A stretch of DNA of 6,963 nucleotides from Ectopseudomonas composti (GTDB taxonomy: Bacteria > Pseudomonadota > Gammaproteobacteria > Pseudomonadales > Pseudomonadaceae), in NCBI GenBank assembly GCA_946886245.1, contig CAMPIF010000228.1, positions 1 to 6,963 on the forward strand. Reading direction: 5' to 3'. The notes below the pieces were generated by a model. That model was not told where the DNA came from. It worked only from the letters and a program-made list of their open reading frames with translations, and ran no database searches. The translations under genes and the position numbers were made by a program. Below, in pieces: positions 1-4,919 of this stretch. Positions within the stretch are counted from its first letter, which is position 1. Every line of letters begins with the position of its first letter.

Positions 1-32
1 TCGCTGCTGCAATGACCGGCTGCCCCCGCTCT

Positions 33-56
33 GTGGGAGGCGCTTCAGCGGCGACG
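33..56. repeat. Lone REP element
   Basis: A 24-bp sequence beginning GTGGGAGGCGCTTCAGC that differs at one base from the REP at 236-259 in the same orientation, and at two bases from the inverted REP at 174-197. GTGG or GTAG heads followed by a GC-rich palindromic core are typical of Pseudomonas REPs mobilised by RAYT (TnpA-REP) transposases; that assignment is family knowledge. Its inverted partner may lie left of the window, or it may once have paired with 174-197. Confidence 0.7.
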
Positions 57-92
57 CTCTACCTCGGCCCTGGCTCATCAAGGCTTTGCTCA
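33..92. repeat. Direct repeat copy 1 (REP plus degenerate LysR tail)
   Basis: These 60 bases align without gaps to 236-295 with 53 identities counted by eye. The partner copy contains the last nine codons and the stop of the LysR gene. Here the stop triplet is changed (TCA to TCG on the plus strand) and no reading frame of that gene continues beyond position 92. At about 97 the similarity ends at the edge of a different palindromic repeat. It looks like a broken duplicate of the regulator's 3' end together with its REP. Confidence 0.65.
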
Positions 93-96
93 GGCC

Positions 97-159
97 GTAG
101 CCCGGATGCAATCCGGAGAGAGTTTCGCCATGCCATTTCCCGGATTGCATCCGGGCTAC
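97..159. repeat. Palindromic repeat, 20-bp perfect arms
   Basis: The arms at 97-116 and 140-159 are exact reverse complements, beginning GTAGCCCGGATGCAATCC, and are separated by 23 nt. The GTAG head resembles that of REP elements recognised by RAYT proteins, but the core is unrelated to the GTGGGAG-type REPs on both sides, so it belongs to a separate repeat family. As RNA or single-stranded DNA it would form a very stable hairpin. No open frame of interest crosses it. Confidence 0.75.
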
Positions 160-173
160 ACAGCTTCCTTGGC

Positions 174-259
174 CGTCGCGGCTGAAGCCCCTCCCACAAG
201 GCTTCGCCGTGGCAATGGCATGCTGCTCCGCTGCCGTGGGAGGCGCTTCAGCCGCGACG
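174..259. repeat. REPIN (inverted REP pair)
   Basis: The arms at 174-197 and 236-259 are 24 bp each and reverse-complementary apart from one position, with a 38-nt spacer. The head-out inverted arrangement with short spacer is that of a REPIN/BIME. It lies directly downstream of the minus-strand LysR gene, whose stop is at 267-269, so the hairpin would form in the 3' end of that mRNA and may stabilise it or help end transcription. The same type of element recurs in two other gaps of this window with different cores. Confidence 0.8.
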
Positions 260-266
260 CTCTACC

Positions 267-1130
267 TCAGTCATGGCTCATCAGCGCTTCGCTCAACTCC
301 TCGAACAGCGTCTGCACCGAGCGCAAGGCGCGGCAATCCGGGCGTGTCAGCAGCCAGAGTTCGGTGTCGCAGCCGGTCAGTGGCGGGCCGAGAGCCTTGA
401 GTTCGGGATGGGCGCGCAGCACGAAGTCGGGCAGGGCGGCGACACCCAGCCCGGCGCGTGCCAGTTGCGCCACGGCGTACATGCTGCTGCAGCGATAGCT
501 GGGGGTGACGCTCGGCAATTCACGCAGGCGCCAGAGCACCGTGGCGTGATCCGGCATCGCTTCGTCCGGGGCGATCCAGCTCTGGCGCGCCAGGTCGCTG
601 CGATCCTGATCATCATCGCGGGCGCAGACGACGTAAGAAACGGTGGCCAGGCGCCGGCCGACCAAATGCTCCGGCGGCTGATTGGTCAGGCGCAGGGCCA
701 GGTCGGCGTCGCGCCGACTGAGGTTGGCGAAGTCGTTGGATGTCACCAGCTCCAGCGCCAGCGCCGGATAGCTAGGCATGAAACGCGCCAGCGCCGGCAG
801 CAACAGGCTGCTCAGTACCGCATCGGTGCAGGTCAGGCGCACCGTGCCGCTGACCACTTGCTTGCCCAGTTCCAGCGCCACGCGTGCGGCATCCAATGCC
901 TGTTCGGCGCGCTCGGCCTGTTCGGCCAGGGCGCGCGCGGTTTCGCTGGGTTCGTAGCCGCGCCGGCTCTTCTCGAACAGCGCCACGCCCAGGGCGGCCT
1001 CCAGCCGGCGTACGGCGCGGAACACCGTAGACACGTCGACCTGCATCAGTTCCGCCGCACGTGCCAGGGAGCGACCACGCACCAGGGCGAGCACCAGGGA
1101 CAGGTCGGTATGGTCGATCTGATATTGCAT
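267..1130 (-). CDS. LysR-family transcriptional regulator
   Basis: The 287-residue product has the size and plan of a LysR-type regulator. An N-terminal winged helix-turn-helix at roughly residues 8-66 contains the typical run from SLARAAELMQVDVST through VRRLEAALGVALFEKSRRG. A linker helix and a periplasmic-binding-protein-like effector domain (about 95-285) follow, with GTVRLT opening the domain and LARAGLGVAALPDF near its end. The ATG at 1130 gives the usual LysR N-terminus; the ribosome binding site is weak (AGAG about 10 nt upstream). It is divergent from the amidotransferase/ABM pair with a 74-bp gap, the classical arrangement in which a LysR protein controls its neighbour and itself. 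The effector is unknown. The last codons lie inside a direct repeat also present at 33-92. Family assignment is firm; the target genes are inferred. Confidence 0.93.
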   Translation of the reverse strand: MQYQIDHTDLSLVLALVRGRSLARAAELMQVDVSTVFRAVRRLEAALGVALFEKSRRGYEPSETARALAEQAERAEQALDAARVALELGKQVVSGTVRLTCTDAVLSSLLLPALARFMPSYPALALELVTSNDFANLSRRDADLALRLTNQPPEHLVGRRLATVSYVVCARDDDQDRSDLARQSWIAPDEAMPDHATVLWRLRELPSVTPSYRCSSMYAVAQLARAGLGVAALPDFVLRAHPELKALGPPLTGCDTELWLLTRPDCRALRSVQTLFEELSEALMSHD

Positions 1131-1153
1131 GGCTGCAATCTCTGCTTGTCAAT

Positions 1154-1180
1154 ACGCCAATTATTATTGCGTTAGCGCCA
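1154..1180. promoter_or_regulatory. Putative LysR operator dyads in divergent promoter region
   Basis: Two overlapping dyads sit in an AT-rich patch of the divergent gap. One is CAAT-tatt-ATTG at 1158-1169, extended outward to ACGC and CGT with one extra base in the left arm. The other is GCG-TTAG-CGC at 1169-1178, which lies within a T-N11-A frame (1168-1180), the minimal LysR-box pattern. Such short motifs arise by chance easily; position between a LysR gene and its divergent neighbour is the main support. Confidence 0.35.
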
Positions 1181-1183
1181 TCT

Positions 1184-1189
1184 TATAGT
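1184..1189 (+). promoter_or_regulatory. Possible -10 box for the amidotransferase operon
   Basis: TATAGT matches the sigma70 -10 consensus in 5 of 6 bases. No good -35 lies 16-18 bp upstream (TTATTA at best), as expected if an activator is needed, and the candidate LysR dyads occupy the -35 area. Transcription would start near 1196, leaving almost no leader for the ATG at 1205, which favours the downstream ATG at 1226 if this promoter is real. Confidence 0.3.
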
Positions 1190-1204
1190 GGCAGGGAGAC
1201 CGCC

Positions 1205-1963
1205 ATGCAAGAAGGGGATGGGCGTATGTACAGCAAGTGTCGAGTCAAGGTCGCTCTGGTGGGTGACTACAATGCGGCGATTGCCGCGCACCGGGCCATT
1301 CCCGAGGCGCTGCGCCTGGCCAGTGAGGCACTGGGGGTGGCGGTCGAACATGACTGGCTGGCCACCGGCAGTCTCGTCGATGACGCCACCCTGATGGCTT
1401 ACGACGGCATCTGGTGCGTACCGGGCAGCCCCTATGCCGCCACCGAGGGTGCGCTGCGCGCCATTCGTTTCGCTCGCGAGCAGGGCGTGCCGTTCCTGGG
1501 CACCTGTGGCGGCTTCCAGCACGCGCTGCTGGAGTACGCGCGCAACCGCCTGGGCTGGACCGATGCCGAACACGCCGAGCTGTCGCCGCAAGCGCAGACC
1601 CCGCTGATCGCGCCCCTGAGCTGTGCCTTGCTGGACGTCAGCGAGCACGTGCACCTGGTCTCGGGCTCGCGCATCGCCGAGCTCTACGGTGTACGCGAGA
1701 TCAGCGAGCAGTACCTGTGCCGCTATGGTCTGGTCGATGCCTTCGTCGAACCGCTGATGGCCCAGGCGCTGAAGGCCTCCGGGCATGACCAGGCAGGGGC
1801 GGTGCGCGCCATCGAGCTGGAGGATCATCCGTTCTTCATCGCCACCCTGTTTCAGCCCGAGCGTGCCGCGCTGGAAGGTCGCCTGCCGCCGGTCGTGGCC
1901 GGTCTGGTCGGCGCCTGCGCGGTGCAATCGGTACACGAAGCGCATCTGCAGGCAGCCGTGTGA
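1205..1963 (+). CDS. CTP synthase C-terminal-like class I glutamine amidotransferase
   Basis: The 252-residue product corresponds to the glutaminase domain of CTP synthase (PyrG) without the amidoligase domain. Visible landmarks are VALVGDYN near the N-terminus, GIWCVPGSPY, the nucleophile elbow FLGTCGGFQHA (Cys101), CRYGLV, and the C-terminal block EDHPFFIATLFQPER, which aligns with PyrG HPFFVACQFHPEF. The catalytic His of PyrG is therefore Gln217, while Glu219 is kept. From memory, this family is annotated as CTP synthase C-terminal region-related (seleno)protein; here the nucleophile codon is TGT, so ordinary cysteine. The start at 1205 has AGGGAG 6 nt upstream; the ATG at 1226 (245 aa, GGGGA upstream) is a real alternative. 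The stop overlaps the next gene by 4 nt. Substrate and role are unknown. Confidence 0.85.
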   Translation: MQEGDGRMYSKCRVKVALVGDYNAAIAAHRAIPEALRLASEALGVAVEHDWLATGSLVDDATLMAYDGIWCVPGSPYAATEGALRAIRFAREQGVPFLGTCGGFQHALLEYARNRLGWTDAEHAELSPQAQTPLIAPLSCALLDVSEHVHLVSGSRIAELYGVREISEQYLCRYGLVDAFVEPLMAQALKASGHDQAGAVRAIELEDHPFFIATLFQPERAALEGRLPPVVAGLVGACAVQSVHEAHLQAAV

Positions 1964-2286
1964 TCGCCGCCACGCCTGAGCCACCTTATTACGTGGTGAT
2001 GTTCACCTCCCTGCGTACGGAGGTCGACGCCGGCTACGCCGAGGCGGCGCAGCACATGCTGGAGCTGGCCGCGCAGCAGCCCGGCTTTCTCGGTGCGGAG
2101 TCGGCGCGTAGCGACGGCCTGGGCATTACCCTGTCCTACTGGCAGAGCGAGGAGGCCATTCGTGCCTGGCGCGAGCATGCCGAGCACAGCGCCGTTCGCG
2201 AACGGGGACGCGCCGATTGGTACGCGGCCTTCACCACGCGCGTGGCCAAGGTGGAACGGGCCTACACCTTCTCGCGCCGGGGCTGA
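1960..2286 (+). CDS. ABM-family (antibiotic biosynthesis monooxygenase) protein
   Basis: A 108-residue protein with one ABM-type ferredoxin-like fold. Strand YYVVMFTSLR is followed by a helix with YAEAAQHMLELAAQQPGFLGAES, then GLGITLSYWQSEEAIRAWREH, a helix containing RGRADWYAAF, and a last strand VAKVERAYTF. Members of this superfamily include small cofactor-independent oxygenases and haem-degrading HmoA/IsdG-type enzymes, but many have no known reaction, and no haem-ligand assignment is possible by eye. Translation appears to start at GTG 1960 inside the stop of the amidotransferase gene (GTGTGA, 4-nt overlap), which suggests translational coupling and joint function. A downstream ATG at 1999 would cut off the first strand and is rejected. 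Confidence 0.85.
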   Translation: MIAATPEPPYYVVMFTSLRTEVDAGYAEAAQHMLELAAQQPGFLGAESARSDGLGITLSYWQSEEAIRAWREHAEHSAVRERGRADWYAAFTTRVAKVERAYTFSRRG

Positions 2287-2314
2287 GTAATAGCGGCAAG
2301 CCGGCTGACCGCCG

Positions 2315-2332
2315 TGTAAGGATTTTTTTACG
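2315..2332. promoter_or_regulatory. TyrR/PhhR-type operator upstream of hpd
   Basis: TGTAAG-N6-TTTACG matches the TyrR-family box TGTAAA-N6-TTTACA in 10 of 12 defined positions, with exact half-site spacing. PhhR, the Pseudomonas TyrR homologue, is known to activate phenylalanine and tyrosine catabolic genes, so position upstream of hpd fits. The box is about 180 bp before the hpd ATG and about 135 bp before the candidate transcription start, plausible for an upstream activator site. The seven T residues in the middle make a chance resemblance or a weak terminator for the preceding operon possible. Confidence 0.55.
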
Positions 2333-2365
2333 GTTGTCAGGGAGTTGCCTGCCTTGCCGCAGAGG

Positions 2366-2383
2366 CGTAAGGAAAATTTGCCA
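2366..2383. promoter_or_regulatory. Weak second TyrR/PhhR-like half match
   Basis: CGTAAG-N6-TTGCCA matches the box in 8 of 12 positions. Its centre is 51 bp, close to five helical turns, from the centre of the stronger box at 2315-2332, the spacing expected for co-operating dimers. By itself the match is poor. Confidence 0.25.
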
Positions 2384-2424
2384 CTGCCGCACGCGGCCGC
2401 CGCGTCGACGTGTCGCAAACCATC

Positions 2425-2453
2425 TTGAGAGCGGCTCTGCGCTCGGTTGTCAT
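2425..2453 (+). promoter_or_regulatory. Candidate sigma70 promoter of the hpd operon
   Basis: TTGAGA at 2425-2430 (5 of 6) and TGTCAT at 2448-2453 (4 of 6) are separated by exactly 17 bp, placing the start near 2460 and giving a leader of about 50 nt to the hpd ATG. I found no convincing sigma54 -24/-12 pair in the gap. The -10 is poor, so an activator-dependent promoter is likely if this is the right site. Confidence 0.35.
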
Positions 2454-2510
2454 GAGGTTGTCCGCAACGCATTCGTGCGGCTGCCATAACAATGACAATC
2501 AGGAGGCGAA

Positions 2511-3596
2511 ATGACCGCCGTGGCCAAGATCGAGCAGCACAACCCCATCGGAACCGACGGTTTCGAGTTCGTCGAATTTACCGCACCGAATGCCGAAGGC
2601 ATCGAGCAACTGCGTCAGTTGTTCACCGCCATGGGCTTTACCGAGACCGCCAAGCACCGCTCGAAAGAGGTCTGGCTGTTCCAGCAGAACGATATCAATT
2701 TCGTGCTCAACGGCAGCCCTACCGGCCACGTGCGCGCCTTCGGCGAGAAGCATGGCCCCAGCGCCTGCGCCATGGCCTTCCGGGTCAAGAACGCGGCCCA
2801 GGCCGCCGCCTACGTCGAGCAGCAGGGCGCCACGCTGGTGGGCAGCCACTCCAATTTAGGCGAGCTGAACATCCCCTGTGTCGAAGGCATCGGCGGTTCC
2901 CTGCTGTATCTGGTTGACCGTTACGGCGACAAGAGCATCTACGACGTCGACTTCGAGTACATCGCAGGTCGCAGCCCCAACGACAACGCCGTCGGCCTGC
3001 AGTGCATCGACCACCTGACCCACAACGTGCGTCGCGGACAGATGGACGTCTGGTCCGGCTTCTATGAGCGCATCGCCAACTTCCGCGAGATCCGCTACTT
3101 CGATATCGAGGGCAAGCTCACCGGCCTGTTCTCCCGCGCCATGACCGCACCCTGCGGCAAGATCCGCATCCCGATCAACGAGTCGGCCGATGACAAGTCG
3201 CAGATCGAGGAATTCATCCGCGAATACCACGGCGAAGGCATCCAGCACATCGCCCTGTCCACCGACGACATCTACGCCACCGTGCGCCAGCTGCGTGCCA
3301 ACGGCGTCGACTTCATGACTACCCCGGACACCTATTACGAGAAGGTCGACAGCCGCGTCGCCGGCCATGGCGAACCGACCGAGGTACTGCGCGAGTTGAA
3401 CATCCTCATCGACGGTGCGCCTGGCGACGACGGCATCCTGCTGCAGATCTTCACCAACACCGTGATCGGTCCGATCTTCTTCGAGATCATCCAGCGCAAG
3501 GGTAACCAGGGCTTTGGCGAGGGCAATTTCAAGGCGCTGTTCGAATCCATCGAGGAAGACCAGCTGCGTCGCGGCGTGATCTCCGAGGCGCCATGA
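2511..3596 (+). CDS. hpd: 4-hydroxyphenylpyruvate dioxygenase
   Basis: Fe(II) enzyme that converts 4-hydroxyphenylpyruvate and O2 to homogentisate and CO2, the entry step of tyrosine breakdown; cytoplasmic. The 361-residue length matches bacterial HPPD (about 357). Two vicinal-oxygen-chelate halves are visible: an N-terminal half at about 15-150 and a catalytic half at about 160-345. The iron ligands by motif are His168 (CIDHLTHNV), His246 (GIQHIALS) and Glu325 (IFFEIIQRKG), all present. The C-terminal signature EIIQRKGNQGFGEGNFKAL is intact. The ATG at 2511 has a perfect AGGAGG at 2501-2506. It is the first gene of a four-gene homogentisate unit and has its own 224-bp control region with a TyrR/PhhR-like box. 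No defects seen. Confidence 0.97.
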   Translation: MTAVAKIEQHNPIGTDGFEFVEFTAPNAEGIEQLRQLFTAMGFTETAKHRSKEVWLFQQNDINFVLNGSPTGHVRAFGEKHGPSACAMAFRVKNAAQAAAYVEQQGATLVGSHSNLGELNIPCVEGIGGSLLYLVDRYGDKSIYDVDFEYIAGRSPNDNAVGLQCIDHLTHNVRRGQMDVWSGFYERIANFREIRYFDIEGKLTGLFSRAMTAPCGKIRIPINESADDKSQIEEFIREYHGEGIQHIALSTDDIYATVRQLRANGVDFMTTPDTYYEKVDSRVAGHGEPTEVLRELNILIDGAPGDDGILLQIFTNTVIGPIFFEIIQRKGNQGFGEGNFKALFESIEEDQLRRGVISEAP

Positions 3597-3612
3597 TGCG
3601 CCTGGTCCTCAG

Positions 3613-3629
3613 GGTGCGCGGTGCGCACC
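3613..3629. repeat. 17-bp dyad 1 in the hpd-hmgA gap
   Basis: GGTGCGC-ggt-GCGCACC is a perfect 7-bp inverted repeat starting 17 nt after the hpd stop. There is no T-tract after it, so it is not a standard terminator. It shares its outer GGTGCG/CGCACC arms with the dyad at 3648-3664. It could be an mRNA hairpin, an operator, or a remnant of a dispersed intergenic repeat. Confidence 0.6.
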
Positions 3630-3647
3630 ATCAGCCTCGTATCACTC

Positions 3648-3664
3648 GGTGCGAACCGCGCACC
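3648..3664. repeat. 17-bp dyad 2 in the hpd-hmgA gap
   Basis: GGTGCG-aaccg-CGCACC is an exact 6-bp inverted repeat of the same length and outer sequence as the dyad at 3613-3629, centred 35 bp downstream. It ends 5 nt before the hmgA ribosome binding site GGGAG (3670-3674), so folding in mRNA, or protein binding on DNA, would lie next to hmgA translation initiation. Confidence 0.55.
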
Positions 3665-3681
3665 TTATCGGGAGCCTGCTC

Positions 3682-4815
3682 ATGAGCCGCCAATGGATCC
3701 GCTTTCCCCTGCGTGAAGGCGAGTGTTCGCGTCAGGCGCACTGCGATTTGCCGCAGGGCACCTACGAGCGCGAGATGGGCCGTGAGGGCTTTTTCGGCCC
3801 CACCGCGCACCTGCACCACAAGCATCCGCCCACCGGCTGGATAGACTGGCAAGGTCCGCTGCGTCCGCACGCGTTCAACTTCAACGACATCCCCAGCGAG
3901 CGCGACTGCCCGCTGGCGGCGCCGCTGACGCTGCACAACGCCGACGTCAAGCTGCGCGTCTGGCGCACTCACGGCGCGATGCGTCATCTGGTACGTAACG
4001 CCGACGGCGACGAGTTGCTGTTCGTGCACGAAGGCAGCGGGCACTTCTATTGCGACTTCGGCCACCTGCAGTACCGCGACGGCGATTACCTGCTGATCCC
4101 GCGTGGCACCGCCTGGCGTATCGAGGCCAGCACGCCGAGCTACTTCCTGCTGATCGAGAACACCGACGGTGCCTACCAGTTGCCGGACAAGGGCCTGCTC
4201 GGCCCGCAGGCGATCTTCGACCTGGCCGTGCTGGAGCACCCGCGTATCGATGAGGCCTTCAAGGCGCAACAGGACGAGAACACCTGGCAGATCCGCATCA
4301 AGCGACGCAACCAGATCAGCACCGTGACCTACCCCTACAACCCGCTGGACGTGGTCGGCTGGCATGGTGACAACACCGTGGTGCGCCTGAACTGGCGCGA
4401 CATTCGCCCGCTGATCAGCCATCGCTACCACCTGCCGCCGTCTGTGCACACCACCTTCGTCGCCAGCGGTTTCGTGATCTGCACCTTTACCCCGCGCCCG
4501 GTGGAGTCCGACCCCGGCGCCCTCAAGGTGCCGTTCTTCCACAACAACGACGACTACGACGAAGTGCTGTTCTACCACCGTGGCAACTTCTTCAGCCGCG
4601 ACAACATCGAGCAGGGCATGGTCACCCTGCATCCGTGCGGCTTCCCCCATGGACCGCACCCCAAGGCGCTGAAGAAGAGCCAGGTCGATCCGGCGACCTT
4701 CATCGACGAGGTGGCGGTGATGATCGACACCCGCCGCGCCCTGGAGGTGGCCGATGCCACCAGTGCGGTGGACGTGGCCGAGTACGTCAACTCCTGGCGC
4801 GCGCCGGGGTTGTAG
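3682..4815 (+). CDS. hmgA: Homogentisate 1,2-dioxygenase (short type)
   Basis: Cupin-fold Fe(II) enzyme that opens homogentisate to maleylacetoacetate. The 377-residue product starts MSRQWIRFPLREGE and carries REMGREGFFGP, HKHPPTGWIDWQGPL and NADGDELLFVHEG in the N-terminal half. The metal site by alignment of motifs is His287 (FFHNND), Glu294 (YDEVLFY) and His323 (FPHGPHP); His250 (YHLPPSVHT) matches the active-site histidine of the human and classical Pseudomonas enzymes. It is about 55 residues shorter than the roughly 433-aa P. putida HmgA and only distantly similar to it; it resembles the Vibrio/Shewanella-type proteins. ATG 3682 has GGGAG 7 nt upstream; the GTG at 3649 would put that site inside the gene. 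It lies 85 nt after hpd. Confidence 0.93.
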   Translation: MSRQWIRFPLREGECSRQAHCDLPQGTYEREMGREGFFGPTAHLHHKHPPTGWIDWQGPLRPHAFNFNDIPSERDCPLAAPLTLHNADVKLRVWRTHGAMRHLVRNADGDELLFVHEGSGHFYCDFGHLQYRDGDYLLIPRGTAWRIEASTPSYFLLIENTDGAYQLPDKGLLGPQAIFDLAVLEHPRIDEAFKAQQDENTWQIRIKRRNQISTVTYPYNPLDVVGWHGDNTVVRLNWRDIRPLISHRYHLPPSVHTTFVASGFVICTFTPRPVESDPGALKVPFFHNNDDYDEVLFYHRGNFFSRDNIEQGMVTLHPCGFPHGPHPKALKKSQVDPATFIDEVAVMIDTRRALEVADATSAVDVAEYVNSWRAPGL

Positions 4816-4829
4816 GGTTAAACGAACTT

Positions 4830-4897
4830 GTGGGAGCGAGCTCTGCTCGCGAAGCTTTTTTGTTCGGTCCGGGTTCGCGAGCAGAGCTCGCTCCTAC
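4830..4897. repeat. REPIN between hmgA and the hydrolase gene
   Basis: The arms at 4830-4852 and 4875-4897 are 23 bp and complementary except for one G-T position, with a 22-nt spacer. The arms open GTGGGAGCGAGCTCTG on the left and end CTCCTAC on the right. The ends match those of the other REPINs here, but the core GAGCTCTGCTCGCGA is different, so it derives from another REP subfamily. It fills most of the 104-nt gap, ending 10 nt before the next ribosome binding site. Confidence 0.85.
4836..4861 (+). terminator. Terminator-like hairpin inside the REPIN
   Basis: Within the left REPIN arm, GCGAGC-tct-GCTCGC (4836-4850) forms a 6-bp GC-rich hairpin. Five bases later a run of six T follows (4856-4861). 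This resembles a weak intrinsic terminator reading rightward, which could lower transcription of the hydrolase and maiA relative to hpd and hmgA. The T-run is displaced from the stem, and the full 23-bp REPIN stem competes with the small hairpin, so activity is uncertain. Confidence 0.4.
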
Positions 4898-4919
4898 CTC
4901 AGAATTCGAAGGATTACCG

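Noticed and set aside
1..266. CRISPR array or integron attC sites in the repeat cluster
   Set aside because: The repeats alternate in orientation, have unequal spacing and belong to REP-type families; there are no regular spacers and no integrase or cas genes.
273..1175. Long open frame of 300 codons on the plus strand opposite the LysR gene
   Set aside because: It is the antisense shadow of a clearly recognisable LysR gene in GC-rich DNA; the translation has no family features and is rich in Gln, His, Gly and Ala as expected from a shadow frame.
1061..1204. Upstream extension of the amidotransferase frame to 1061
   Set aside because: It would overlap the LysR start region and cross the divergent promoter; the family N-terminus begins near VALVGDYN and good ribosome binding sites exist at 1193-1198 and about 1214.
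1205..1963. Selenocysteine in the amidotransferase nucleophile position
   Set aside because: The family name known to me includes seleno variants, but the codon here is TGT in an uninterrupted frame, so the residue is cysteine.
2293..2329. Intrinsic terminator after the ABM gene ending in the seven-T run
   Set aside because: Only weak stems (such as CGGC-aa-GCCG) precede the T-run, separated from it by about 20 nt; the TyrR-like box is a better explanation, though dual use cannot be excluded.
1852..2487. 211-codon minus-strand open frame across the ABM gene and the hpd promoter
   Set aside because: It overlaps two well-supported plus-strand genes and a regulatory gap, and its translation shows no recognisable domain.
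3649..3681. GTG start for HmgA at 3649
   Set aside because: It would lie inside the second dyad and place the GGGAG ribosome binding site within the coding region; ATG 3682 gives the normal N-terminus of the short-type family.
4635..4919. Extended N-terminus of the hydrolase reaching into hmgA
   Set aside because: The extra residues come from an out-of-frame reading of hmgA and the REPIN; ATG 4920 has GAAGGA at the right distance and gives the family start MKLASL.
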